Positions 20,108-30,502 of a DNA stretch of 64,000 nt are shown in pieces. The notes under the pieces were generated by a model. That model saw only the letters and a list, made by a program, of their open reading frames with translations, was not told the origin of the DNA and searched no databases. Position 1 is the stretch's first letter. Every line of letters starts with the position of its first letter. The position numbers and the translations under genes are program-made. The stretch covers positions 167,295,453-167,359,452 of the forward strand of contig CM062290.1 in NCBI GenBank assembly GCA_031216915.1, written 5' to 3'. Source of the DNA: Pictodentalium vernedei (taxonomy: Eukaryota > Mollusca > Scaphopoda > Dentaliida > Dentaliidae).

Positions 20108-21811
20108 TTAGTGGACGACATTCTGAGCAACAGATAACGGACCTAAACAATGCAGGTCTCCAGAAATGGACTCAATATTTCTGAGATAAAAATTCGTAAA
20201 TGTGGATGGCTGAGACCAATAAGCAGCCTTCATTAAATCTGTAATAGCAACACTATTAGCATAAGCCCAGGAAGTAGAAAGAGCTCTTACTTCATGAGCA
20301 GAAATCTTAAGCACAGACTGCTGAGAAGAAGATAAATCTTCATAAGCAGTACGGATAGTTAACTGAATCCATCTAGCAATAGAATGGACTGAAATGTCCT
20401 TTCTATTAGGCATCAAAGACAGAAAGAAACGTTTCCGTCCCTTTCTGATAAACTGAGATCTCTGTTTATAGATACGTAGTGCTCTAACAGGACAGAGTAA
20501 AGGCCTATGCCCGTCTGAAGACGGAAGAGCCTTAATAACAATAGGTTCCGGATATTTATTAGGAGCCTGATTCTTAGCTAAAAAACCCAAATTAGTAGTG
20601 AAGGTGATAGTGTTCCCAACACTACGATAATGAGAATCATCCACCGATAGTGCATGAAGCTCACTGACTCTTCTGGCAGAAGAGAAAGCTAAGAGAAAAG
20701 CTGTCTTATAAGATAAGAATTTGAAATCTACTGTCCCAAGAGGTTCAAATGGCTTTTCCTTCAATTTAAGGAGAACCCAAGCTAAATTCCACTTAGGAAT
20801 TAATCTAAGAGTTCTGGGTCTATTTATCGAAAAGTTTCTAACCAACTTCGATAAAGAGACATTAGATCCAATTTGTAAACTATCATGATGTGCATAGGTA
20901 TCAGATAACATAGATCTATAACCCTTTATAGTAACAGGCTGCAGTTTGATTTCGTCAAACAAGTATACTAGAAAGTTTGCAATGTCTGGTATAGAGGGAT
21001 CGAATATATCTACAGAATGATCCCTACACCAACGACGAAAAACCTTCCACTTAGCCGCATAGTTTAGCGAAGAGGAGGTCCTCCTACAGTTAGAAATCGC
21101 GTCCACTGCTCGTCCTGTAAAGTGCTTGCCATGCAAGAAGGACCGCACAACGGAAAAACGTGAAGGTTGAGACCTTGCGGGTTGTGATGGAGTTGGCGCG
21201 ATTTCCCCTGCGAAAGAAGATCCTCCCGTGGAGGAAGCTTCCGCGGTAGGTCCCACAACAGACACCTGAGTAGATTTATCCACAGTCTCTGTGGCGACAG
21301 AGATGCTACCAACAGAATCTTGCATTGAGATTGTTTTATCTTTAGCAATACTTGTTGAATTAACGGCGCTGGAGGGTACACATATCCTATCATTCCGTCC
21401 CAAGGGATCAACAGAGCGTCTACTGCAAAAGCTCTTGGATCCGGACACGGAGACACATACGTCTGCAACTGATTGTTGAGATGTGTCGCAAATAAGTCTA
21501 TCATTGGCCATTCCCATTGGTAGCAAATCTGATTGAATACTTGTTTGTTGAGAGTCCACTCCGACGGCAACAAGCGACCCTTTCGTGAAAGGGAGTCTGC
21601 TAGCACATTCAGACGACCCGGTATGTGACGGACCGAAAGAAGAACGTGATGTTCTAACGCAAACAGAAGGATTCTTTCCGTTAGATTGAACAACGGAACT
21701 GAATGAGTGCCTCCCTGATTCCGTATATACGCCACTACTGTCGTATTGTCGGATAGGATTTGGACATGAGCATCGTGAATAATGTCCATCCAGTGACGTA
21801 ACGCAAGCCAA
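20108..21811 (-). CDS. DIRS tyrosine recombinase
   Basis: The protein acts as the integrase of the element, joining the circular cDNA to target DNA through a covalent 3'-phosphotyrosine. The frame is 567 codons from the first open codon. The true start is unclear because the first ~200 residues overlap the RT frame and are Ser-rich. An N-terminal SAM-like core-binding region lies at about 235-340 and the catalytic domain at about 350-545. Likely catalytic residues are the Arg in SSARRVSELHAL (R380 or R381), H506 and R509 in HEVRALSTSWAY, W532 in AAYWSQPSTF, and nucleophile Y542 in TNFYLRN. All positions of the R-H-R-(H/W)-Y set are filled, so the enzyme looks functional. Confidence 0.9.
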   Translation of the reverse strand: MACVTSLDGHYSRCSCPNPIRQYDSSGVYTESGRHSFSSVVQSNGKNPSVCVRTSRSSFGPSHTGSSECASRLPFTKGSLVAVGVDSQQTSIQSDLLPMGMANDRLICDTSQQSVADVCVSVSGSKSFCSRRSVDPLGRNDRICVPSSAVNSTSIAKDKTISMQDSVGSISVATETVDKSTQVSVVGPTAEASSTGGSSFAGEIAPTPSQPARSQPSRFSVVRSFLHGKHFTGRAVDAISNCRRTSSSLNYAAKWKVFRRWCRDHSVDIFDPSIPDIANFLVYLFDEIKLQPVTIKGYRSMLSDTYAHHDSLQIGSNVSLSKLVRNFSINRPRTLRLIPKWNLAWVLLKLKEKPFEPLGTVDFKFLSYKTAFLLAFSSARRVSELHALSVDDSHYRSVGNTITFTTNLGFLAKNQAPNKYPEPIVIKALPSSDGHRPLLCPVRALRIYKQRSQFIRKGRKRFFLSLMPNRKDISVHSIARWIQLTIRTAYEDLSSSQQSVLKISAHEVRALSTSWAYANSVAITDLMKAAYWSQPSTFTNFYLRNIESISGDLHCLGPLSVAQNVVH

Positions 21812-23379
21812 ATTGACATCATTTCCTTGATGTTAATGTGCTTGCACAGGAATTGCGGATCCCAAAGACCCTGGCATCTCGAATCCGTTGGGATTAATGA
21901 TGCACCCCAACCTGTTTGACTGGCATCCGTCATGACGGTAAAACTCGGATCCGGCAACTGCAGCGGAACTCCTTGAGTTAACCACTGAATGTTTGCCCAA
22001 GTCTGTATCTCTTGTTTCACTTGATCTGACAAGAGAACGTCTACATCGAGCGAATGAATTTTCACACTCCAATTCTGAGTCAGGAAAATTTGAAGAGGAC
22101 GTGTGCGTAACCGCCCCATCGGAATGAGATCCGCGGCGGCTCCGCACAGACCTATCAGTCTCATAAATTCTCTCGCCGTGACTTTGTCTGCGTGCAGACA
22201 ATAGCGAGTGTAACAACTGACTAATTTCGCTCTGGTTAACGGCAGACAAACAAGATTGTTGTGCGTCTCGAAGCTCATTCCCAGATGAGTGAATGACTTG
22301 GACGGCACCAGATCCGACTTCTCCTCGTTTATTATAAAACCGAGACGTCGGAGCAATAGAAGAAGATTCTGAACATCGTTCTGAAGCGTTAACTCGTTGC
22401 CGTACCTCTGAAGAATGTCGTCCAGGTAGGCCGACGTTACCGCAGACGAATGAGCTCGGAAGTAGATCATTACCGAGTTCATTACCCGAGTGAAAGCCCA
22501 GGGTGCTAGATTCAATCCGAAGCACATCGCCCGGAATTGATACACCACTCCTAGGACTGCGAAGCGTAGATACTTTCGGAATGTCGGATGTACCATGACG
22601 TGAAAGTACGCATCTTTGAGATCTATGCTCGTTGCATAATCGTTCACCCGAATACTCGCTCTGACCGATCGAATCGTCTCCATATAAAACTTCAGAGCGA
22701 CGATCAGCTTGTTTATCCAGCTCAAATCTATGACTGGACGGAACGAGCCGTCTGGTTTCGGAACCAGAAACAGATGGCTGTAGAATCCCGGAGATTCCTG
22801 GTTTTCTACGACCTCTACCGCGTTCTTCATTAAAAGAGACTGCACCTCTGATAACAGAGCGTCTCTTTTCTGTGGATTTGACGGAAGATGAGTCCACTTT
22901 GGACTTCGAGTTAATGGAGGCTTTCGTTTGAAGGATATCTTTAGACCTTCCGAAGTCACTCCTCTCACCCAAGGGTCGTCCGTAATCGACGCCCATTCTT
23001 GTGAAAAGCTCGACAACCTTCCGCCAACCGGAACGCGATAGAGGTTTAAGCCATCACCTCCTGGACCTGCGAGGCCTGCGGTAGGAGAAACCACGTCTTC
23101 CATGACCCACACCTCGCCTCGTCGACCTCGGGGCATCCGACCGATTGTCCCGGCCTGAAGGACGTCCCGAACGAGAGTCGCTATCCTGACGGTCTCTCGA
23201 ATAAGACCAAGAGGACGCACCGGAACCTCTATAGGAACCTCTCTTGGGCGCATTAGACCCAGAAGTGCCTGTCTTATTCGTGTCTGCTGTATCCGACTTC
23301 TTAGGAGCAGATCTGAACAACAGAGAATCATTAGCTTTCTTTTTAATTTTATCATAAATAGCGGAAAGCTTGCCGTCAA
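21064..23379 (-). CDS. DIRS reverse transcriptase-RNase H polyprotein
   Basis: This makes the element's cDNA and degrades the RNA template. The reverse transcriptase spans about 190-400, with VPKPDGSFRPVIDL (206-219), D253 in SIDLKDAYFH and the active-site YLDD at 318-321. RNase H follows with its carboxylates D485 (MTDAS), E519 (NIKEM), D544 (LSDNTT) and D595 (LADSLSR). A conserved C-terminal block near 625-690 (IDLFATHLNNQL, YPPAPLIQQVLLK) corresponds to the methyltransferase-like region often reported in DIRS elements. The frame overlaps gag by about 325 bp at its start and the recombinase frame by about 750 bp at its end. The first open codon is not ATG, so it is probably expressed by frameshifting or internal initiation. 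No stops interrupt it. Confidence 0.9.
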   Translation of the reverse strand: MTASFPLFMIKLKRKLMILCCSDLLLRSRIQQTRIRQALLGLMRPREVPIEVPVRPLGLIRETVRIATLVRDVLQAGTIGRMPRGRRGEVWVMEDVVSPTAGLAGPGGDGLNLYRVPVGGRLSSFSQEWASITDDPWVRGVTSEGLKISFKRKPPLTRSPKWTHLPSNPQKRDALLSEVQSLLMKNAVEVVENQESPGFYSHLFLVPKPDGSFRPVIDLSWINKLIVALKFYMETIRSVRASIRVNDYATSIDLKDAYFHVMVHPTFRKYLRFAVLGVVYQFRAMCFGLNLAPWAFTRVMNSVMIYFRAHSSAVTSAYLDDILQRYGNELTLQNDVQNLLLLLRRLGFIINEEKSDLVPSKSFTHLGMSFETHNNLVCLPLTRAKLVSCYTRYCLHADKVTAREFMRLIGLCGAAADLIPMGRLRTRPLQIFLTQNWSVKIHSLDVDVLLSDQVKQEIQTWANIQWLTQGVPLQLPDPSFTVMTDASQTGWGASLIPTDSRCQGLWDPQFLCKHINIKEMMSIWLALRHWMDIIHDAHVQILSDNTTVVAYIRNQGGTHSVPLFNLTERILLFALEHHVLLSVRHIPGRLNVLADSLSRKGRLLPSEWTLNKQVFNQICYQWEWPMIDLFATHLNNQLQTYVSPCPDPRAFAVDALLIPWDGMIGYVYPPAPLIQQVLLKIKQSQCKILLVASLSPQRLWINLLRCLLWDLPRKLPPREDLLSQGKSRQLHHNPQGLNLHVFPLCGPSCMASTLQDEQWTRFLTVGGPPLR

Positions 23380-25162
23380 AGAGAAGTTCTCCTGAGACCG
23401 AAGCGACTCTAAGAGAGTTCTTCACCTTAGAATCCACTAGTGTGGATGTAGCTAGGGCTGCGTCACGTCTAACCAACTCCAGATTTGCCACTGAAAGGGC
23501 GGAGTTACACGTGGAATAAGCTACTGCCCTTGAAAGAAGTCTTAAAGAGGATTGTATATCCTGAAACTCTTTCCCCTGAAGGCGCAGTGATAACGCCTTA
23601 GTAAGGTGATCTGCGTAAGATAAGGCATCTAAATTGGCTCTGTTAGACGCAATAGCTGTTTCCAACACAGCGGTTGGAATAGAAGCTGACGACGGTAATG
23701 ATAGCTCTAAGTCTTCCGCCTCGTCGTCCATACGCAGAGGAACTCTCGGTATACCCTGTCCTGCCGTATCAAATTTATTCCTTACATTAATGAAAGGCAG
23801 GTTGAGAGTATTAGCGGACAAGAAACCTGCTTTCCCCGTCCTGGTAGCAAGTTTAAATATAGCGTCGTTCAATAATTCAAATGTTCTTGCAACATTATTG
23901 GACTGCGACGGAAACTCGGGAGCGATGTCCCTGAACCGCTCAAAAAATTCAGAGTCCAATGACGCTATAATTCTCTTGTCCGGAAGCGCAGCAGTCTGGC
24001 CCGACGGAACAACTTGAGGGAGAAAGTGCCGGATGAAGTCGACGGCAGCTTTATGTTGTTCTGAAAGGGATAGCTCCAAGTCATCCGTATCCCTTTCACC
24101 ATCCGGTCGGACCTCATGATGTTCCCGGTCGTCCGCCCCCGATGCTTCGGCGGAGCGTACCGACCCAGCGCCGTCGGATAATTCACGATCCGACACCGTT
24201 TCTGTCGGCTGCTGGGATGCTGCGATAAGCTGTGCTTGTGCTATCTGCACAAGAATGTCCGGCGTCGAGACCTGCGGAGGCACAGTCTTTCGCTGCTTCG
24301 CCGAGGGCAGCTCCGCATCAGATGGCTCCCGCATACTTTTCCTATGCGAACGTCCAGAGTCCATCGGTCTCGAATCCCTGGCTGCCGGATGGTGTGACCT
24401 GGTCGCCGAAGAATCCTTCATCGGCGAAGCTGGTAATATATCGGCGGTCACACAGCCAAGGTGCGGTCGTGTGCACTGACGAGAAGAGGAAGCCTTAACA
24501 GTCTCTGCAGACTGCTTATACAACGGAGCGTCCCGAGCGACGGACGTATGCTCCGCTAAAGACACATTTTGTACCACAACATCTGGTCCAAGATGTTGTT
24601 GTACGAGAGAGGGGCCTCTCTCGCTCGCGGCCCGGCTGGACCTGGACGAGCTAGGAACCGGACTCAAAGGCTTCCTCCGTTCTCGCTTACTATCCGCCGT
24701 CACTGGGTGTGCATCTATTATGTTTATAGTGCTCGCATCACCCAAAATTTCCTCTTGGACCGCATCGGACGAACCCGGCTGCCGAACCATTCGGTGAATG
24801 GACGCTACACCGGGCGTGCTGGCGGACGACATTTGTCTAATCTCCATGAGCACTTTTGCCGCTAGCTCTGAATTCATTTGTGACGACGGATGCACACTTG
24901 AAGAAGATAACATGGAAACATCACACTGTTCTGGTTCCTCTGAAATAGAAACTGAGAGAGTAGAGTGACCTTGCGGAGAAAGAGCCGGAATCGCTCTTTC
25001 TCCAGAAACAACATATCGTGACACACGTTTCCAATGTTTCTCATCCCAATATTCACATATAGGACAGGGATTAATGCGAGAACACTGACTACAATTAATA
25101 CAATGATCATGAAAGTCAGAGGAAGATTTCTTCCTATTACAATTTGAACAATGTCCCTTCAT
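23054..25162 (-). CDS. DIRS gag-like protein with N-terminal Cys/His cluster
   Basis: The first ATG (25162) gives about 702 residues. The frame is open a further 17 codons upstream. The N-terminus has paired cysteines (HCSNCNRK, HCINCSQCSRINPCPICEYW) that probably fold round zinc. The middle is Ser/Arg/Asp-rich and poorly structured. A conserved helical part at about residues 400-620 includes HKAAVDFIRHFLPQV and LDALSYADHLTKALSLRL. The C-terminus is Arg/Ser/Gly-rich (RRPRRSRR) and likely binds RNA. Its place at the 5' side of an RT frame marks it as the structural protein of the DIRS element, although gag sequences are too variable to assign by motif alone. Confidence 0.8.
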   Translation of the reverse strand: MKGHCSNCNRKKSSSDFHDHCINCSQCSRINPCPICEYWDEKHWKRVSRYVVSGERAIPALSPQGHSTLSVSISEEPEQCDVSMLSSSSVHPSSQMNSELAAKVLMEIRQMSSASTPGVASIHRMVRQPGSSDAVQEEILGDASTINIIDAHPVTADSKRERRKPLSPVPSSSRSSRAASERGPSLVQQHLGPDVVVQNVSLAEHTSVARDAPLYKQSAETVKASSSRQCTRPHLGCVTADILPASPMKDSSATRSHHPAARDSRPMDSGRSHRKSMREPSDAELPSAKQRKTVPPQVSTPDILVQIAQAQLIAASQQPTETVSDRELSDGAGSVRSAEASGADDREHHEVRPDGERDTDDLELSLSEQHKAAVDFIRHFLPQVVPSGQTAALPDKRIIASLDSEFFERFRDIAPEFPSQSNNVARTFELLNDAIFKLATRTGKAGFLSANTLNLPFINVRNKFDTAGQGIPRVPLRMDDEAEDLELSLPSSASIPTAVLETAIASNRANLDALSYADHLTKALSLRLQGKEFQDIQSSLRLLSRAVAYSTCNSALSVANLELVRRDAALATSTLVDSKVKNSLRVASVSGELLFDGKLSAIYDKIKKKANDSLLFRSAPKKSDTADTNKTGTSGSNAPKRGSYRGSGASSWSYSRDRQDSDSRSGRPSGRDNRSDAPRSTRRGVGHGRRGFSYRRPRRSRR

Positions 25163-25213
25163 TGTGAAAGAACAACAATAAGTCCTAGTTACTCGCAAAA
25201 ACCCCTGACACAA

Positions 25214-26049
25214 AGATACATAATAACATGATCCATTAATAAATGAAAAAACAATTGCAAAACAAAATAATTTTGAAAAAATATTTTTTCAGCGAAGCCC
25301 AAGTTGCTGAAAAGTAACGTTGAGCCCCGATGGATCCGATGGCAAAGTGTGGTCAAAAATTTTAAATTTATATTAAATAATTAATGAGACACTTTCGGAT
25401 AATATAAATGTATCTTATAGTGAGATAAACTACAGCAAAGGCAAACAGCCCCCCTCAAAAAAGGCTGTTGCCAATGAAAACAAACAGTGTAAAAACACCA
25501 GAAAACATGACTCCAGGCACTGAAAAAACTGGCCCGGAATCAGTCATCAATTACACTCTATCTGATGCAAAACAGAGACTCCCAGGGGAGAATCTGTAGA
25601 ACATCAGATGGAAGATGCAGAACACAAACGTTATACATCCATGGGTGAAAACGTAACTATGGGGAAAATAACAGAAAACATTCTGTAACCAAGCAACTCT
25701 CCCAGGAAATTTTAGAAATGAAATTTCTCAAAAATATGCCAAAAGCATGGGAGAATTGCAAGGGGGGACTTTAGAAGGTTAGGGAAGAGGAAACACTGAA
25801 TAAGCAGTGCAACAATTAGCAAGAATGACAACAAGAGGCCCATGCCTCGAAAATAGGCAACTTAACATAATTTCATCAAAAAATTTTAAGTACAGCCCTG
25901 ATTATTTTTTGTCACTTCTTTTTCCTCTCCTCCTTCTATCCTCCTTAGAATCACATTTTCTCCAAAAATTATGTGTCTGGCATCCTTTAAACTGAGATTT
26001 ACAAGCACAAAGATCAGTGAGATGTTGACTGATGAAGGGCCAAACAGAA
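25214..26049 (-). other. DIRS 5' untranslated region
   Basis: AT-rich sequence lies between the 5' inverted repeat and gag, with no reading frame of note. CAAGAGGCCCATGCCTC near 25831 resembles the head of the window's Helitron-like elements, so a small remnant may be embedded here. Confidence 0.5.
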
Positions 26050-26255
26050 AATGATAATTGGCGCCAATTTCGGGACGTCTGCGTCACTGCGCATGCGCAG
26101 TAGAGGCGTAGTATGGAGGTCCTTTAGGACATGATTTCTTTTTGTTTTGGATGCAAATTTTGGGGATTGGGGGGCAAAATTTGTGTTTGGCCCTGGTTTT
26201 GTTAGAGTTAGCACCAGCTAAGTCTGGGTCATTGGTACAGTATAAAAAATATAAG
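26050..26255 (-). repeat. DIRS inverted terminal repeat (5' end of element)
   Basis: This is the reverse-complement partner of 19139-19343. It lies upstream of gag and is therefore the likely promoter-bearing end. Its outer end, GTCATTGGTACAGTATAAAA, is the part copied (complemented) in the right half of the internal complementary region. Confidence 0.85.
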
Positions 26256-26383
26256 CAGTCTGACATTTGCAGAATGAGGTCCCCAGAGGGTGAATTTGAT
26301 GATGCTATCCCATACAGTGGGTCAATTTATCCTCTGGGTACCTCTTTCTGTTTAGTTTTGAGACCCTGATTCAGATTGAGGTT

Positions 26384-26450
26384 CACAGAGGGTAAATTTA
26401 GTGATGCTACCCTGCTATACAGGGTAGCATCACTAAATTCACCCTCTGTG
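26384..26450. repeat. 67-bp hairpin
   Basis: CACAGAGGGTAAATTTAGTG and the downstream CACTAAATTCACCCTCTGTG pair almost perfectly, and the stem continues through ATGCTACCCTG/CAGGGTAGCAT with a 5-nt loop CTATA. It is a fold-back repeat or an RNA hairpin source. Confidence 0.7.
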
Positions 26451-27306
26451 TCACTCATTTTGCATAGGATAGTCTGCTTATTTTCTGGCTTGCTCCACTG
26501 GGTTTAGCCTAACTTCCCTTTGATCATTCTTAGGGGTCTAGGGGATAAGTTGCTAAGCCTATTCACAAAAACATCCACAAATCAGTGTAACAAATGAATC
26601 AAGTTCATCTAATCAATGTTGTGTTCTCATTGTCATATTTTCTTCCTTACTGACTCATCAGGTGGTTCAGTCAAGAAGGGAGAAAATGTGACAATGAGAA
26701 AACGATTCATTCTCCCCTTTGCCAGATAAACTAACTGACAAAAGCTAATATTGGTCACAAGTCCAGTTCCCCCCCCCCCCCCAACTCCTCTCCCCCAGTA
26801 AGGTAGTTTGATCAGCTTATGCACAACAAGTAAAACAGTCTGGCCATGTATCTATTGTTTTCAAAATTTTGATTCGAGGTCTTCTCTCCTTCCAGGAACA
26901 TTAATTATCAATTGGTATAAATCGATTAGCAGTTTTAGACCGAGGTTAATTAATTTTCAGTTTATTGTGATCCAACCCATTTCATTTTATTTTTGTCCGA
27001 CATACCCTGCTGTGCACATTTCTTCATCACTGTCGCCTAAATTCATGGCTGATGCTGTCCTCACAATTCGGAAATTTCCCTTCCATAACAGTTTGCTGTA
27101 GCAATAGGCTTAACACTGACTATGGCATTATAATGCAGAACTTTCAGTATCCATTCTTTTTTATGGGTTTGCATCACTGACATACTAAGAACACAATAAG
27201 TTTGCTTACCACGATTTACTAATTCTCTCAAATCAATCTGTGTCACTCGTTTGTGACTGAAACTTCAAAGTTTAGTTTTAGAGCCCAGTTTGTGCCGTAC
27301 ACAAGT

Positions 27307-27387
27307 GCAGCTGTTGTATTTATGTTGGATTTTTCAGAACATGCAGATAACATTCTGGAAAATCCAACATAAATACAACAACTGCGC
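27307..27387. repeat. ~80-bp hairpin
   Basis: The left arm GCAGCTGTTGTATTTATG, continuing to TTTTTCAGAA, pairs with the right arm TTCTGGAAAATCC through CAACAACTGCGC. About 33 bp pair, with few mismatches and a 13-nt loop. The surrounding sequence at 27240-27430 shows weaker inverted similarity, so the structure may be the core of a larger fold-back element. Confidence 0.65.
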
Positions 27388-27836
27388 ATATGTATGGCGC
27401 AAATTGTTTCTAGAAGGGTTACGGTATGAAACAAATGACATTGAATGATTGAATCAGTGACTGGACATCGTGACCTAGAAAGTGCAATGGGATAACCCAA
27501 TCAGTTGTTGCTGCGCTGTGGTTCCATAATAGCAATCTTAGCGATTAAATAGCATGTCTGACAGACAGTCATTCCGGCAGAAAACTTAGAAAGACTTTGT
27601 ATCATAGTGTGCGAATCATTTTTGGATATTGTTCATGACCAGGAGATATTGCTTTGCAAACGGCGATGCGAAACCAAACAAAAGATACCCTGTTGGCCAT
27701 ATTTTGATGGGTCTTGCGGTTTGGTTTTCCAGTTAACTGTAAAAAACTGAACTGAACCAGAAAATCTAGCCACAACTTTGAATTATGTGCACTGGAAATC
27801 TGAAAATCAAAATTGACCTTTATTTTATAATCATAA

Positions 27837-29395
27837 AAAGTAGGCCGTTGAAATCGTCAAATGTGTCCCCATACGCGCAACTAGTAGAAAGTTGTATGAC
27901 GAAGGGCCATCCCGGATGCCAACATTATGTACACCATACAAGGTATGGGAACATATAGACATGGATTGGAGGAGTTCCTAATTTGACGGATAAAGTGTTA
28001 ATATCTCCGGATCAAATTATTTGAATTACATAAAAAACTATACAGCACAGCACATCAGTAACCTGAATACATATATAAAGTAACCTGATAATCGGATTAA
28101 TATTTTTTGAGTTATCGCATGTCAAAGAAATGGATTGGAGTTGTTCTCAATTTGAAGAATAAAGGGTTAATATCACAGGCTCAAATTATCAGATTTACAC
28201 CAAAAACTATACATCTCGGCACATCAGAAACCTGAACACATATATGAAGTAACATGACAATCGGATTGATATTTTTTGAGTTATCTCATGCCAAAGGGTT
28301 TGGAGGAATTTTCAATTTGAAGGATAAAGGGTTAATATCTCAGGATCAAATTATCAGATTTACACCAAAAATGAAACAGCAAGGCACATCAGTAACCTGA
28401 ACACAAATACAAAGTAACTTGACAATCCAAGCAATATTTTTCAAGTTTTCGATTGCCAAAGAGATTGGAGGAATTTTCAATTTGAAGGATAAAGAGTTAA
28501 TATCTCAGGATCAAAATAACAGATTTACACCAAAAACTATACAGCTCGGCACATCAGTAACCTGAACACAAATATAAAGTAACTTGACAATCCAAGCAAT
28601 ATTTTTCAAGTTATCGAATGCCAAAGGGACTGGAGGAATTTTCAATTTGAAGGATAAAGGGTTAATATCTCAGGATCAAATTATCAGATTTACACCAAAA
28701 ACTATACAGCTCGGCACATCAGTAACCTGAACACAAATATAAAGTAACTTGACAATCCAAGCAATATTTTTCAAGTTGTCGAATGCCAAAGGGATTGGAG
28801 GAATTTTTCAATTTGAAGGCTAAAGAGTTAATATCTCAGGATCAAATTATCAGATTTACACCAAAAACTATACAGCTTGGCATGTCAGTAACCTGAACAC
28901 AAATATAAAGTAACCTGACAATCCAAGCAATATTTTTCAAGTTATTGAATGCCAAAGGGATTGGAGGAATTTTCAATTTGAAGGATAAAGGGTTAATATC
29001 TCAGGATCAAAATAACAGATTTACACCAAAAACTATACAGCTCAGAACATCAGTAACCTGAAGATATATATAAAGTAACATGACAATTGGATTGATATTT
29101 CTGGAGTTATCTCATGCCAAAGGGATTGGAAGAATTCTCAATTTGAAGGATAAAGAGTTAATATCTCAGGATCAAATTATCAGATTCACACCAAAAACTA
29201 TACAGCTCGGCACATCAGTAACCTGAACACAAATATAAAGTAACTTGACAATCCAAGCAATATTTATCAAGTTATCGAATGCCAAAGAAATGGATACGGA
29301 TGCCGGACGGACAGACAGATGGACGGACAGACAAAAGACGGATGGCCACCCTGGATGCCGGCATTATGTGTACCATACATAGTATGGGTACACAT
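27837..29395 (+). mobile_element. Tandem-array element, ~165-bp unit with GACA/GACG tail
   Basis: The leader (TAGGCCGTTGAAATCGTCAA...ATTATGTACACCATACA) matches that at 2618-2760. Seven or eight units follow, each with GGAGGAATTTTCAATTTG, GTTAATATCTCAGGATC, CAGATTTACACCAAAAACTA, CATCAGTAACCTGAACAC and AATCCAAGCAATATTT. The word TGCCAAAG recurs at about 28621, 28786, 28952, 29117 and 29282, a spacing of 165-166 bp. The element closes with a GACGGACAGACA microsatellite (29305-29335) and a short conserved end that repeats part of the leader. This layout of leader, ~165-bp cores and tetranucleotide tail resembles the pearl/HINE repeats described in oysters. Confidence 0.65.
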
Positions 29396-30502
29396 AAAAA
29401 GCTGGTTGAATTTCAATTCAATCTGCCAAAAGAAAGTAAAGTTACCATGTGCAAACTCACAAAATAATAAAGTTTTGTTACATAAGCAATGGCCTCAACT
29501 ACTGAATTAAAGGTGCTGGAAATCTGAAAACACAATTTGGCCTACATTTTGTAGTTATATGAAAACTGTAAAATTTCAAATCATTCTGCCAAGTGGAGGC
29601 AAAGATATCGGGCAGAAAACAAATAATGCATCAGTTTTGTGTAATTAAGGACCATACATCTAGCTCTGAAAGCAGCAGTGAACAAATTCTGAAAATCAAA
29701 CCTGACCAATTGCCTTTAACTGTAAAATTTGAAAAACATTCTGACAATGGAAGCTAAGGTTATCATGAAGAATGTGTATGGACATTCATGTATAAAAACA
29801 GAGAGAGTTAGCAGAAGCACTTAATGCCCCTTTTCACATAAATGCGCAAGAGCACAAACAATTCCAATTGATGGAGAATTTTTCAAGAAATGGAGTAATG
29901 AGTTAATGACACATATTTCAATGTTGGCAAAAGTGAATAGATTTTGATTCATTCCATAGATTCCCAAATCATTTGAGAGTACAAGAAATAAATGTAAATG
30001 GTGTACCTATGAAGAGACTGAGGTGTAGTTTAAGAGGGTTGGCTCCTTTCTGAGAGTCAAATTTTCCTTTTTTTATATTTAACCTACATCTACAAAGATG
30101 CATATTCTAGCAATGTAAATTCAAGGGTCACCACCTATTAAACCAGTCGAAGTCACTTTTTAGAGAGAGTAAACAGGAAACTAATGTACATCATCCGCAT
30201 TAGCTTTTTTCATCATTTGAGAATAGCATACATGTATGCGACTGACTTGATGATCACCTCATTGACCATACATGTATGCCTTCTTACAAGGCACAATTCA
30301 CAGTTGCTGTTCCATGATACCTGGAGAAAAGTGGGCAATGTTCAACTATTGCAGCAGTGTTTAAACGAGAGGCTCAAGTGAGTCTAAAACACTCACCTGG
30401 ATCGAGTTGTCAACAAGGAATTAGAATTGAGAGATCAGAAAGACAAAGAGGAAGTATCACAGCAACACTTTCAACAGCCAGGGTCACCTTGTCAATTTGT
30501 CA
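29396..30502. other. Spacer with a Helitron-like head fragment
   Basis: No gene is supported. At 30366 GAGAGGCTCAAGTGAGTC, then AAAACACTCACCTGG, matches the head of the element at 38687, but no body follows and the SINE fragment begins soon after. Confidence 0.4.

Larger units (their letters stand above)
19118..26250 (-). mobile_element. DIRS-type tyrosine-recombinase retrotransposon, apparently complete
   Basis: The ~7.1-kb element reads right to left: inverted repeat, gag, RT-RNase H, tyrosine recombinase, internal complementary region (ICR), inverted repeat. All three reading frames are long and free of stops. The terminal repeats (about 19139-19343 and 26050-26255) are inverted to each other. 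The ICR near the 3' end joins complements of both outer ends, which is the DIRS1 signature used to template a full-length circular intermediate. The flanks show no target duplication, as expected for recombinase-mediated integration. The intact frames suggest a recent insertion. Confidence 0.9.
26251..27836. other. Non-coding stretch with two hairpin elements
   Basis: No gene is recognised. Two inverted repeats are listed separately (26384-26450, 27307-27387). A degenerate relative of the first, GTCCCCAGAGGGTGAATTTG...ATCCTCTGGGTACC, lies at about 26278-26345. A C-tract interrupts at about 26769-26782. Confidence 0.35.

Noticed and set aside
21833-22996. 387-codon frame on the minus strand within the DIRS element
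   Set aside because: It is a shadow of the reverse transcriptase frame. It is Ser/Arg-rich without motifs, while the overlapping frame carries the full RT and RNase H signature.
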